From: Candidatus Poribacteria bacterium
GTDB lineage: Bacteria; Poribacteria; WGA-4E; WGA-3G
DNA length: 64,000 bases
Direction of reading: 5' to 3'
Assembly (NCBI GenBank): GCA_022825825.1
Contig: JAJDWA010000011.1
Location: 35,361 to 99,360, forward strand
In this document: piece by piece, positions 17,762 to 26,166 of the stretch
Numbering within the stretch: position 1 is the stretch's first letter
How the letters are laid out: each line of letters starts with the position of its first letter
The notes under the pieces: model-generated
Database searches by the model: none
Told to the model about the DNA's origin: nothing
The model's input: the letters and a program-made list of their open reading frames with translations, nothing else
Translations under genes and position numbers: made by a program

Positions 17762-18652
17762 CTATCCCATTGCAAGCCGTTTTTTCTGCTCTTCCAACAT
17801 CTTCTTTTGACGTTTTACTCGTTCCGGCACTAAACGTTCTCGCTGTGCTGTCGGCTTAAAATCTAATCGGTCTTTGCCCAACCCATATAGAACTGCCATC
17901 TCTACTGGCGAGAAATCATCAGGATTTTCGCGATTGAAATTCATCGGTTCCTTGAGGGCAACCGGAGGATTTGTGATAAAGCGCGCGCGTCCCGAAGGAT
18001 TCTGTGATGCTGAATGCAAGATGAACGGGTGTAAGAGGACAACGTCACCAGCATTCCCAGTAATTTCTACAAAGTCTTTACATTTTTCATATAATTGCCC
18101 GAAACCTTGTCCCGGTAGCAAACCTTCTGGATGTGCATATAGATGTTGTGCCACATGTTGCACCGAATCGCAGGCGACATAAGTGCCACCGCTTTTCGGA
18201 TAAATATCAGACCAGACAACAATAGTAAGCAATCCTTGCTCAGGACTATCTAAAAAGTGGCGAAAGAAATCTCCATCCTTATGCCAACCGCTGAAGTGAG
18301 ACTCAGGCGGTTGCCATTCTGTGTCTGCACCTAACGCAAAGTTGATAATAAAACCATCCCCCCAAGAAGGTTCTGTATTGGCAATCCTGTCTTCGCCACC
18401 GAGCAGGTCACAAATAGCATCCCATGCTCTCGGCGCGATTTCTCGAATTGGCATGCGATTCATTGAGGGGAGATGGATGCGTGGTTCTTCCCAAGTTGTA
18501 GAGTCGTCAGGGGCATAACCGAGCCGTTTGAAAGCAAATGCTCGCCACTCTGCTGCTAATTCTCGCGAAAAGCAGTCTTTCAGGACAACATGTCCCTTTT
18601 TAATAAAATGGTCTATATCTGATTCTGTAAGTGTTTTGTAAGTTTTTGACAT
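17762..18652 (-). CDS. Phytanoyl-CoA dioxygenase (PhyH) family oxygenase
   Basis: 296 residues with an intact Fe(II) site: H124-x-D126 in SGWHKDGDFF and distal His213 in L-L-H-P-F-I-L-H-S, with Arg222/224 for 2-oxoglutarate. The G-G-T-Y-V-A-C-D-S block replaces the usual G-x-x-x-x-P-G-S-H. It resembles the PhyH subgroup with large insertions between the two His ligands. Its stop is ten bases from the convergent coiled-coil gene. Nine bases upstream is the Tm-1-like gene on the same strand, so they probably form an operon. Substrate unknown. Confidence 0.85.
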   Translation of the reverse strand: MSKTYKTLTESDIDHFIKKGHVVLKDCFSRELAAEWRAFAFKRLGYAPDDSTTWEEPRIHLPSMNRMPIREIAPRAWDAICDLLGGEDRIANTEPSWGDGFIINFALGADTEWQPPESHFSGWHKDGDFFRHFLDSPEQGLLTIVVWSDIYPKSGGTYVACDSVQHVAQHLYAHPEGLLPGQGFGQLYEKCKDFVEITGNAGDVVLLHPFILHSASQNPSGRARFITNPPVALKEPMNFNRENPDDFSPVEMAVLYGLGKDRLDFKPTAQRERLVPERVKRQKKMLEEQKKRLAMG

Positions 18653-18661
18653 CTGTTTCTC

Positions 18662-19870
18662 TTATTTCAGGCTATCCAACAATGTTTCTGCAAGTTTGGT
18701 AGCAAATTCGTCATCGTTGATATGAGCGTCCATTTCAATTACTGTAACATTGTCACCGATGTGTGCGTTTAGATTTTCTCGCCAGGCATCTCGCGCTTCG
18801 GGTGAATCAAAAGGTTGCCCTGTTTTATCAATTGCGGATACGCCTTGTGTCGGAATGAGGACAGTTGTGGGTCCTTTTGCTTCACTGAGTTTGTGTGCCA
18901 TGATTTTGCCTAACTCGGCAGTTTCTTCAGGGGTTGTCCGCATCAGCGTGACAGTTGGATTGTGCTGATAGAAATGTCGTTCACTAAACTTTTCTGGCAC
19001 GGTGTCAGGAGGACCGAAGTTCACCATGTCCAAGGCACCGGGAGCAATCACTTGAGGTAAGCCTGCTTGTCCTACAGCTTCCAACCGTTCAGGGCCGGCA
19101 CTGAGAATTCCGCCTACCAATTCGTCTGCAAGTTCTGTTGTTGTTACGTCTAACACGCCAGCAAGGAATCCGCCTTTGACGAGGTCCTCCATCGCGCGCC
19201 CGCCTGTACCTGTTGCATGAAAAACGAGCACTTCGTAGCCAGCGGCTTCAAGAATTTCACGCGCTTTTGTAACGCATGGTGTTGTTACACCAAACATTGT
19301 GGCAGCAATTAAGGGCTTATCGTCTGCTTCCTCTGGTGCTTCAGCAGTAACCATGCCGACAATTGCCCCAGCAGCGTTTGCAAGAATCTGTCGGGACAAA
19401 CGGTTGATACCAGCAATATCAACGACAGAATACATCATACTTATGTCTTTAGATTGTACATAGGGACTTGTGTCTCCTGATGCCAGCGTTGATACCATGA
19501 GTTTCGGAACGCCCACAGGTAACGCCTGCATTGCTGTCGTCCCAATTGTGGTGCCAGCAGACCCACCGAGCGAGATGATACCATCAATTTCACCAGCAGC
19601 ATGTTTCTGGGCAATCAACGTAGCTGCTCCTTGTGCCATTACAGCGACACTATTGCCTCGGTCACCTTCGTCCCGCAATGCCTTTAGAGATGAACCACCA
19701 GCCTGTGCCACTTCATCAGCAGAAATATCGGGGGTTAACTGTGGTTCTCCCAAGATTCCTGTATTGACAACACATGTTGAAACACCGCTTGATTCTATTT
19801 GTGCTTTGATGAAGCCAAATTCTATACCTTTAGTATCCATTGTTCCGACAATGCAAACTGTTTTCGCCAT
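18662..19870 (-). CDS. Tm-1-like / UPF0261 ATP-binding protein
   Basis: 402 residues from the ATG at 19870, which has GGAGG nine bases upstream; a longer frame to 19966 is not supported. The N-terminus KTVCIVGTMDTKG, then I-I-S-L-G-G-S-A-G-T, the P-K-x-M-V-S-T-L-A-S-G-D block and M-F-G-V-T-T-P-C-V match the UPF0261 family. That family includes the ATP-binding half of the tomato Tm-1 viral inhibitor. In bacteria and fungi the cellular role is not established. It sits in an operon with a PhyH oxygenase and has a near-perfect promoter. Confidence 0.85.
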   Translation of the reverse strand: MAKTVCIVGTMDTKGIEFGFIKAQIESSGVSTCVVNTGILGEPQLTPDISADEVAQAGGSSLKALRDEGDRGNSVAVMAQGAATLIAQKHAAGEIDGIISLGGSAGTTIGTTAMQALPVGVPKLMVSTLASGDTSPYVQSKDISMMYSVVDIAGINRLSRQILANAAGAIVGMVTAEAPEEADDKPLIAATMFGVTTPCVTKAREILEAAGYEVLVFHATGTGGRAMEDLVKGGFLAGVLDVTTTELADELVGGILSAGPERLEAVGQAGLPQVIAPGALDMVNFGPPDTVPEKFSERHFYQHNPTVTLMRTTPEETAELGKIMAHKLSEAKGPTTVLIPTQGVSAIDKTGQPFDSPEARDAWRENLNAHIGDNVTVIEMDAHINDDEFATKLAETLLDSLK

Positions 19871-19910
19871 CAGCAGAATCCTCCAATTTGTTTGCTGAAT
19901 TGTGTTGACA

Positions 19911-19939
19911 ATTATATGTAGTGAAATAAAATGTGTCAA
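19911..19939 (-). promoter_or_regulatory. Consensus sigma-70 promoter for the Tm-1-like/PhyH operon
   Basis: Minus-strand TTGACA (19939-19934) and TATAAT (19916-19911), exactly 17 bases apart, ~40 bases upstream of the start codon. Confidence 0.8.
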
Positions 19940-20041
19940 GTACATTTTGTAATACAACTCATTCAAAATTATGCACCTTTTTCACCCTAACTCGCGTCAT
20001 TATATATGAGTGAGTAAAGATATGCTTTCTGGAGGCTTTTG

Positions 20042-21298
20042 GTGAAAAACGAAGATGTTGTGTTGATTCAACTTATCCTTGCAGGCGATGAGAATGCCTT
20101 TGCATGTTTGATTGGAAAGTACCGGAAACAGGTTCACGCACATGCCTGGCGGAAAACAGGAGATTTCCATATCGCTGAGGATATTACGCAAGAGGCCTTC
20201 CTACAAGTGTATCAGAAACTGGAAACTTTGGAAGATTCGACACAGTTTTCAAGATGGCTTTATAAGATTGTAAATAATCTCTGTAACGCATGGTTTCGCA
20301 AAAATCGGATAAAGACTGAATCGCTGGAAGAAACCGACATGTCAGAAATAGAGACAGAGGCGTATTCCCAGTATGTCGCTGCAGAACAAGCGAAAACTAC
20401 TGCGGAAGCACAACGCGACCTCGTCAAGAAATTGCTTGCGAAGTTGAAGGAGAGTGATAGAGAAGTGATTACGCTCCACTACTTTGAAGAGATGACATCT
20501 GCTGAGATAGGGTCGTATTTAGGCGTATCAGAAAATACCGCCAAGAGTCGAATCCGCCGTGCGAGACAGCGATTAAAGAAGTATGAACCCCTGATACAAG
20601 AAATTTTAGACATTACAATTGAAAAGGAACAACGTTCCCAACACCAATTGAAAGGAGATATTATCATGGCAAAAGAAGTGAAAGATGAAACCAAAGTTGA
20701 GGAAAATTCTGAGGAAACCCTGCATAACCTAACGGGGATGCAAGTAAAGATTTTACCTGATTTGCAAGAAGACATAGTTGAACTTCGTGAACAGATTCAT
20801 TCTCTCTCGGATCAACTAAGTGAAAAATTTGATATACCGCATCCTCCCGGATCACAACGAGGTGATGCATTTAAAACATTAAGTACGCTTCCGGATGATG
20901 CTGAAAATCACGTAGCATGGGGTTATGTTGGTGTATATAAGACCGCTGCCAATGCAGGAAAATCACGTATCGCATATTGGTCGGATAGCATTGATATTTT
21001 CCTAAACAAAGCACCGGATGCTGACATCGTAAATTTTGCGCATCTCTTCACAAATCCCGCTATAGCCGCTGTTTTAAGACAGTTGATAAAGGGGGACAAA
21101 TCTATTTCGGATTTAGCAGAGGAATCCGACATCCCAGAAAGTGAAATAGAGAAGGCTGTGCAGACATTAATGGACGCAACTTTAGTGGCGCGCACAGAAG
21201 ATAACCTTATTGCACCGAAAAACGATGTGATTTCCTTTTTCCTGAATTTTGTCAGTATGACAATCGTACATCTCGGACATATCAAACCAAAGAATTAA
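20042..21298 (+). CDS. ECF sigma factor fused to a C-terminal helix-turn-helix domain
   Basis: 418 residues from the GTG at 20042 (GGAGG six bases upstream; a TTG one codon earlier is less well placed). Residues ~10-85 are sigma region 2 (F-x-x-L-I-x-K-Y-R, then A-E-D-I-T-Q-E-A-F, F-S-R-W-L-Y-K-I-V-N-N). Residues ~125-185 are region 4 (L-P-like E-S-D-R-E-V-I-T-L-H-Y-F-E, then A-E-I-G-S-Y-L-G-V-S-E-N-T-A-K-S-R-I-R-R-A). A typical ECF factor stops near residue 190. Here the frame runs on for ~210 residues that contain a winged-helix-like segment (I-S-D-L-A-E-E-S-D-I-P-E-S-E-I-E-K). No anti-sigma gene is adjacent, so this tail may do the sensing. Confidence 0.8.
   Translation: MKNEDVVLIQLILAGDENAFACLIGKYRKQVHAHAWRKTGDFHIAEDITQEAFLQVYQKLETLEDSTQFSRWLYKIVNNLCNAWFRKNRIKTESLEETDMSEIETEAYSQYVAAEQAKTTAEAQRDLVKKLLAKLKESDREVITLHYFEEMTSAEIGSYLGVSENTAKSRIRRARQRLKKYEPLIQEILDITIEKEQRSQHQLKGDIIMAKEVKDETKVEENSEETLHNLTGMQVKILPDLQEDIVELREQIHSLSDQLSEKFDIPHPPGSQRGDAFKTLSTLPDDAENHVAWGYVGVYKTAANAGKSRIAYWSDSIDIFLNKAPDADIVNFAHLFTNPAIAAVLRQLIKGDKSISDLAEESDIPESEIEKAVQTLMDATLVARTEDNLIAPKNDVISFFLNFVSMTIVHLGHIKPKN
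20652..20668 (+). promoter_or_regulatory. Internal in-frame ribosome-binding site and ATG within the ECF gene
   Basis: AAGGAGATATTATC precedes an in-frame ATG (20666-20668). This could give a separate 210-residue C-terminal product, or mark where two genes fused. Confidence 0.45.
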
Positions 21299-21377
21299 AC
21301 TTAGTTCAATAATCCGTAGAGCATTTAGACGAGTTATTAGAGCGCATCTCAAAAATCATTTGTAGGGCGAGGCCTCC

Positions 21378-21464
21378 GGGGAATGCCAAAAGACGAATGC
21401 GCGTGGTAGAATACGCGTGTGGTATTCTACATGATTCGCCATGATTCATACCGTTGATTTGGCG
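21378..21464 (+). repeat. R3 87-bp element, copy 1, set inside an R1-type palindrome
   Basis: Runs from ggggaatgcc to gatttggcg, with an internal hairpin TAGAATAC/GTATTCTA. An inverted copy at 29846-29932 differs at one base. The flanks gtagggcgaggc and gcctcgccatctac are complementary, so the element occupies the centre of an R1-type palindrome. Confidence 0.8.
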
Positions 21465-21539
21465 CCTCGCCATCTACTATCCTTCCATTATAACAACCCT
21501 CCTACAAATACTCCTTCTAAATCCACTCCCAATCTATCC

Positions 21540-21600
21540 CACCGAATGCCATAGGCGCATTCGGTTGTTGATTCCCTATGCGATTTATCAAGCTTACGTT
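21540..21600. repeat. Hairpin plus R5 motif in the ECF-tyrA gap
   Basis: ccgaatgcc...ggcgcattcgg forms a hairpin near 21541-21563. gcgatttatcaagcttacgt at 21580 is a variant of the R5 motif (gggatttatcaaacttacgt) found at 28940 and 34094. Confidence 0.5.
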
Positions 21601-21790
21601 AGTTTACTAATTCAGGTTCTGGACCTTCACACATAATTTTAAAATCAAATTTCTCTGTTTTGAGAAGGGATCCGTTTTTTCCAACCAATTGAATATCTAA
21701 AGATGTATCTCTCGCCTTTGCTTCTTTGTCAGCTATAATTTCATTACCTGTTTCTCTATAAGCACAAAACTCAAAATCAGTGAGGACTAA
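21599..21790 (-). pseudogene. Start-less coding remnant, 63 codons
   Basis: On the minus strand an open frame from 21790 to a TAA at 21599-21601 reads L-V-L-T-D-F-E-F-C-A-Y-R-E-T, later S-L-D-I-Q-L-V-G-K-N-G-S-L-L-K-T, ending G-P-E-P-E-L-V-N. It has protein-like composition and no usable start codon, with a stop directly upstream. It looks like the 3' end of a decayed gene; the family is not recognised. The rest of the 21.3-21.9 kb gap holds only repeats and a promoter. Confidence 0.4.
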
Positions 21791-21869
21791 TTAGGGCGTA
21801 TTTTAACAATTCGGTTTAATTGTTCAAGGAAAATACGTTGCTGGTTAGCTCTTCTATGAATTTTTTCAC

Positions 21870-21899
21870 TTGACATAAACCATAAGATTCACTTAAAAT
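21870..21899 (+). promoter_or_regulatory. Predicted promoter of the tyrA-cmk-plsC operon
   Basis: TTGACA at 21870-21875 and TAAAAT at 21894-21899, 18-base spacer, ~30 bases before the tyrA ATG. Confidence 0.6.
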
Positions 21900-21930
21900 A
21901 AGATAACACTGTCTATAGGAATTCTGCTGT

Positions 21931-22869
21931 ATGTTTATAGATCACAAACCGAAACTTGCCACGCAACAGATAAAAGAAATTCATAAAATCACGATATGGG
22001 GTGTCGGTTTAATAGGTGGTTCACTTGGGTTAGCGCTAAAGAAAAATGGATTTAGGGGACAGCGCGTCGGTTTAGGTAGAAACATCAGCAGACTCCAAAA
22101 TGCACTACAGCACGATGCGGTTGATGATGTCACAACTGAGTTGACTAAAGGAATTAACGGCAGTGACCTTATAGTGCTATGCACACCAGTCAAACTAATA
22201 CCGATGTTGGTAAATCGCATCATTGAATCTGCTGGGAAGCAGAAAAAGCATATTGTGATTACGGATGTTGGAAGCACAAAATCGTTATTAGTCCAGTCGG
22301 TTGAGACGCAGGTGCGGGCAGAGCCGTCATCAGGTATCTCTTTTGTAGGTGGACACCCGATGGCAGGTTCACATGAAACGGGGGTTGATGCTGCGCGTGC
22401 AGACCTTTTTGAAAATGCAAAGTGTATTCTGACACCAACAGAAGATACAGATAGCGATGCCCTGCAATTGGTAAAGGATCTATGGGAATTTGTCGGGGCG
22501 AGCCCGTATTTGTGTTCACCTCAAGTTCATGATCAACTGATCGGTGCTGCAAGCCATTTTCCGCATCTAATTGCAAGCATACTTGCTAACAGTGTAGCAA
22601 ACGTAGAAACACCAGATGGTACAGCATTAGACTTTGCAGCAACAGGTTTTCGTGACACCACGCGTATTGCTGCGGGGTCACCTGAATTATGGACGGGTAT
22701 TTTTACGCAGAATGCGGATGTTCTTTTATTTTTAATAGACGCTTTCACCAAAAATTTGAATGATTTTAGAACTTTTCTTGAGACACATAATCAGGCAGAA
22801 ATTGAACAGACACTTATAAAAGCTCAGGATATAGTGATAAAACAGAGAGAAAATCTACAAAAGAAATGA
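21931..22869 (+). CDS. tyrA: Prephenate dehydrogenase
   Basis: 312 residues. The Rossmann motif GVGLIGGSLG is near residue 30. Family blocks V-I-T-D-V-G-S-T-K, G-G-H-P-M-A-G-S-H-E-T-G and S-H-F-P-H-L-I-A follow, and G-F-R-D-T-T-R-I-A closes the helical dimerisation domain. It converts prephenate to 4-hydroxyphenylpyruvate in tyrosine synthesis. No ACT or chorismate mutase domain is attached. The stop overlaps the start of cmk (ATGA), and tyrA upstream of cmk is a recurrent order in bacteria (aroA is often also present, but not here). Confidence 0.88.
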   Translation: MFIDHKPKLATQQIKEIHKITIWGVGLIGGSLGLALKKNGFRGQRVGLGRNISRLQNALQHDAVDDVTTELTKGINGSDLIVLCTPVKLIPMLVNRIIESAGKQKKHIVITDVGSTKSLLVQSVETQVRAEPSSGISFVGGHPMAGSHETGVDAARADLFENAKCILTPTEDTDSDALQLVKDLWEFVGASPYLCSPQVHDQLIGAASHFPHLIASILANSVANVETPDGTALDFAATGFRDTTRIAAGSPELWTGIFTQNADVLLFLIDAFTKNLNDFRTFLETHNQAEIEQTLIKAQDIVIKQRENLQKK

Positions 22870-23567
22870 AACAGATTGGAGTCCATGTGACGATTGCGAT
22901 GGATGGTCCTGCTGGCTCAGGAAAAAGCACTGTTGCTCGACTTGTTGCAGAAAAACTTGGATTGCTTTACCTTGATTCTGGGGCAATGTACAGAGCGGTA
23001 ACAGTGCTTGCAATACAAAATGAATCTGAAAATGATATTTCAAAACTCATTGCGCTTGTGAAAACATGTCATATCGAATTTAAAGACAATGGCAAAAAGA
23101 TTTTTCTTAATTCAGAGGATGTCTCTGTTCAAATACGGACTCCAGAAGTCAACAAATTGGTTGCAGATGTCGCAAAAGTTCCAGAAATTCGTCACGAGAT
23201 TGTTAAACATCAACAAAAAATCGGAGAGGAAGGGAGTATCATCGCAGAAGGAAGAGATTTGACGACTATTGTGTTCCCAGATGCTGATTTTAAATTTTAT
23301 CTTGATGCCTCTGTAAAGGAACGTGCCAAACGAAGATTCGCTGAACTGCAAGCACAAAACGTAGATACTACATTAAGATCCGTTGAAGCGGAAATTAAGG
23401 CGCGCGATGAGAAGGATATCTCCCGGGAACATAGCCCCCTGCGAGCTGCTAAAGATGCTATTCGCATAGACACAACTGGCAAAACGATTGAAGAAGTTGT
23501 AGACTTTATCGTTGCCCAAGTAACATTCAAGCTTACAAAGGATCAAAACAATTACACGGAGGGTTAG
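22866..23567 (+). CDS. cmk: Cytidylate kinase
   Basis: 233 residues, family length. The P-loop GPAGSGKST is near residue 15 and is followed by the CMP kinase motif L-Y-L-D-S-G-A-M-Y-R-A. E-G-R-D-L-T-T-I-V-F-P is a slight variant of the usual G-R-D-I-G-T, and the R-A-K-R-R LID segment and R-D-x-x-D-x-x-R-x-x-S-P-L match. It phosphorylates CMP/dCMP with ATP. It overlaps tyrA by four bases and is followed by plsC, the common cmk-plsC pairing. Confidence 0.9.
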   Translation: MKQIGVHVTIAMDGPAGSGKSTVARLVAEKLGLLYLDSGAMYRAVTVLAIQNESENDISKLIALVKTCHIEFKDNGKKIFLNSEDVSVQIRTPEVNKLVADVAKVPEIRHEIVKHQQKIGEEGSIIAEGRDLTTIVFPDADFKFYLDASVKERAKRRFAELQAQNVDTTLRSVEAEIKARDEKDISREHSPLRAAKDAIRIDTTGKTIEEVVDFIVAQVTFKLTKDQNNYTEG

Positions 23568-23591
23568 AGCACATACGCTAAAACAAGATTC

Positions 23592-24245
23592 ATGTGGTAT
23601 ACCAATAACCAGTTCTGGTCGCCACGCAGGTTGTATCGGTGGGGACACAGACTTACAAATCTGTTTTGTAAAGTAATGGGAAACCTTAAAGCCCGTGGTG
23701 TTAGTCACATCCCACGCGAAGGAGGAGTTCTGCTTGTCTCAAATCACATTAGCATTTTAGACCCGGTAATTGTAGGGTCTGCCGCAAATCGTGAAATACA
23801 TTTCATGGGACGGAGTAATCTTTTCAAAATACCCGGTTTAGGTAAGTTGATTACTGCTTTTAATGCTTATCCTGTGAATAGATGGTCAGCTGACTTCGGA
23901 GCTTTACGAAGAACAATTTCTCTTCTGAAAGAAGGCAAAGCAGTGCTAATTTTTCCGGAAGGTACGCGGAGCGCTGATGGCACTATGGGCAAAGCGCATG
24001 ACGGTGCTTGCTTTATAGCGCATAGGGCAAATGTGCCAACAATTCCGGTATATCATTGTGGTGCAAAAGAGATGTTACCGCGCGGGAGTAGTCGTGTTCG
24101 GCGGGCGGAATTGAATGTCATTTTTGGAGAACCAATTGATTTTAGCGGAATCGTTGAAACTGAAGTTAAACGGGAAATGTATCAGCAAATGGGAGTAAGA
24201 ATGAGAGAAGCTATTATGAAATTGCGAGATGAATTATCGAATTAA
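23592..24245 (+). CDS. plsC: 1-acyl-sn-glycerol-3-phosphate acyltransferase
   Basis: 217 residues. The acyltransferase box NHISILD gives the catalytic N-H-x4-D, the second block is F-M-G-R-S-N-L-F-K, and the substrate block is LIFPEGTRS. It makes phosphatidic acid from lysophosphatidate at the inner membrane face. The hydrophobic N-terminus is short, as in the compact PlsC of this operon type. It starts 24 bases after cmk. Confidence 0.88.
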   Translation: MWYTNNQFWSPRRLYRWGHRLTNLFCKVMGNLKARGVSHIPREGGVLLVSNHISILDPVIVGSAANREIHFMGRSNLFKIPGLGKLITAFNAYPVNRWSADFGALRRTISLLKEGKAVLIFPEGTRSADGTMGKAHDGACFIAHRANVPTIPVYHCGAKEMLPRGSSRVRRAELNVIFGEPIDFSGIVETEVKREMYQQMGVRMREAIMKLRDELSN

Positions 24246-24287
24246 GGGTTGATAATAAAATGAACTTGCAAACAATTATGAGTCTGC

Positions 24288-25403
24288 TCAATTAGTTGCA
24301 TTTGCTAAAATTGTCAGCACATCGCCCTCTTGAACCTGATATGTTTTTCCTTCCGCTCTCAGCAATCCTCTGCTTCTGGCTTGCGTATAGCTGCCACAAT
24401 TGACTAAGTCCTCCCAGTTAATGCATTCTGAACGAACAAACCCCCGTTCAAAATCAGTATGTACCAATCCAGCAGCTTCCACAGCAGTTTGTCCATTCCG
24501 GAGCGTCCATGCTCGCGCCTCTTTTTCCCCACCTGTAAAAAATGTTATTAACCCCATTAATTGGTATGACGTTTGTATAAACCGCTCTAAAGCAGATTCA
24601 TTCAATCCCATTTCAGTCATAAATATTTCAGCATCTGCAGCATCAAGTTGGGCAATTTCCATTTCTAATTGCGCTGCGAGGACAATTACTGCGGTCTGTG
24701 GCTGCGTCTCATATTCCGCAAAACGTTTAGAAATTCCGTTCATCTCTTGTAGTTGCGTTTCACTAATGTTGCATATCAGGAGTAGAGGCTTTTGCGTTAA
24801 GAACCCATAACCACGTATTAACTTTTCTTCATTTTCTGATATGGTAAGAGAACGGAGCGGTTTTCCTTCCTCAAGGGTTTGTTTACATTCTTCTAAAATC
24901 CGAAGTTCATTTTGATGTTCAGCTGACTTCTGGTTTTTCAATAGTTTTTCAAGTCTACTAATTCGTCCATCAATAATTTGAAGGTCGGCGAATACAAATT
25001 CTAAATCGACAGATTCAATATCTCTTTCAGCATCAATGTTTCCGTCAACGTGAGGCACCGTCTCATCTTCAAAAAGTCTAACAACATGCGCGAGAGCATC
25101 AACAGTGCGTAGTTGACCAAGCACTTCAGCATCTAACTCTGTGCGCTGGGAACTTTCGACGTTAGAATTAATTGCCGTCCGAGAAGTGCCGCCACCATCT
25201 ATATAATCAATTGTCGCGGGTACGGTTTTGTCAGATTGAAAAACCTTTGCCAAAGGTTCTAAACGGTCATCTGGAACAGATACAGTGCTAAGATTTATCT
25301 GCTTTTTGCCGGTGTAGTCCCCAATTTCAGCATTGGAATGTGCTAAAGCATTAAAAACGGTAGTTTTCCCCACATGTGGTCTACCTACTATACCAATTTT
25401 CAT
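24288..25403 (-). CDS. ychF: Ribosome-binding ATPase YchF/OLA1 family
   Basis: 371 residues (E. coli YchF: 363). The P-loop is GRPHVGKTT rather than the common G-x-P-N-V-G-K-S-T. The nucleotide-specificity motif is N-I-S-E, the N-x-x-E that makes this family prefer ATP over GTP. A helical insert follows. The C-terminal TGS-like domain has FFTGGEKEARAWTLRNG, H-T-D-F-E-R-G-F-V-R, and a final E-G-D-V-L. It binds ribosomes and regulates stress translation in other bacteria. It converges on plsC. Confidence 0.88.
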   Translation of the reverse strand: MKIGIVGRPHVGKTTVFNALAHSNAEIGDYTGKKQINLSTVSVPDDRLEPLAKVFQSDKTVPATIDYIDGGGTSRTAINSNVESSQRTELDAEVLGQLRTVDALAHVVRLFEDETVPHVDGNIDAERDIESVDLEFVFADLQIIDGRISRLEKLLKNQKSAEHQNELRILEECKQTLEEGKPLRSLTISENEEKLIRGYGFLTQKPLLLICNISETQLQEMNGISKRFAEYETQPQTAVIVLAAQLEMEIAQLDAADAEIFMTEMGLNESALERFIQTSYQLMGLITFFTGGEKEARAWTLRNGQTAVEAAGLVHTDFERGFVRSECINWEDLVNCGSYTQARSRGLLRAEGKTYQVQEGDVLTILANATN

Positions 25404-25478
25404 ATATACTTGACACCTATTTGTAGGAGTGTGTTACAGTTCTCGCTATTCCACTAATTCATCCAAGTTGCTACTTAT

Positions 25479-25534
25479 GTAGCACAATCTGTTAGATTGT
25501 GCATATTAGTCCGCAAACTGACAGTTTGCTCTAC
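25479..25534 (+). repeat. R2 56-bp double-hairpin repeat, copy 1
   Basis: Two hairpins (gtagcacaat/attgtgc and gcaaactgacagtttgc) joined by atattagtcc. The inverse copy lies between atpH and atpF (54793-54848). Four bases differ, two of them as a compensatory pair in the first stem. An outer inverted repeat, aagttgctac (25465-25474) with gtagcaactt (25600-25609), surrounds it. Confidence 0.75.
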
Positions 25535-25677
25535 AATATTTCACCAATAACAGCCTGTTTTCTATTAAAAATGGCGTCTATGTGTCTAAAAACTTATAGG
25601 TAGCAACTTAGGTTAATTCGCGTAATCAGTGTAATATGAGAAAATCCATAATTCAGAAGTTGTCAAAATTTACAGCC

Positions 25678-25706
25678 TTGACAACATTCATGTATAATGC
25701 TAATAT
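25678..25706 (+). promoter_or_regulatory. Predicted promoter upstream of the 25769 gene
   Basis: TTGACA at 25678-25683 and TAATAT at 25701-25706 with 17 bases between. Apart from this and the R2 repeat, the 25.4-25.77 kb gap holds nothing recognisable. Confidence 0.55.
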
Positions 25707-25768
25707 ATTCTATTATATCTTATGCAAATTATATTAGTTCTGAGCAAAATTATAGAGGTAAATTCAAA

Positions 25769-26161
25769 ATGAGCACAGGAAATCGGAATTGGAAACGCCA
25801 TCTTACCAAGGCACTAACGATATTGTTAATATTCATGGTTTGCCTTTCTATTTTACAGTGGTTTATCATCAAAGCACTTTTCGGGTTTGGTACGGAAATG
25901 TTGAAAGATGCGATGGTTAGACAAGCACCAGAAGGTGTAAATCGTGATGATATAATAAATACATTTGAGAGAGTCAAAAATAGAGCACAACAACTGCCGT
26001 TTAGTTTTATCGCAGGAAAAATTAACCTACGTAAACTCAAAACTGCTGGTGAATATGCGATCGAAGCAAATGCTAATGAAACCTGGGACGTAGAGGAAAT
26101 CAATACCCTCCTAAGGATGCTCAATGCTTCTGTTGGATATAAACAAGAATTGAGTCATTAA
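25769..26161 (+). CDS. Small membrane-anchored protein, unknown function
   Basis: 130 residues from the ATG at 25769 (AGAGG nine bases upstream); the longer frame to 25697 has no ribosome-binding site. One N-terminal transmembrane helix (about residues 13-33, A-L-T-I-L-L-I-F-M-V-C-L) is preceded by basic residues. An ~95-residue polar, helical domain follows. No family is recognised. The methyltransferase gene starts five bases after the stop, so co-expression is likely. Confidence 0.6.
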   Translation: MSTGNRNWKRHLTKALTILLIFMVCLSILQWFIIKALFGFGTEMLKDAMVRQAPEGVNRDDIINTFERVKNRAQQLPFSFIAGKINLRKLKTAGEYAIEANANETWDVEEINTLLRMLNASVGYKQELSH

Positions 26162-26166
26162 TATCA

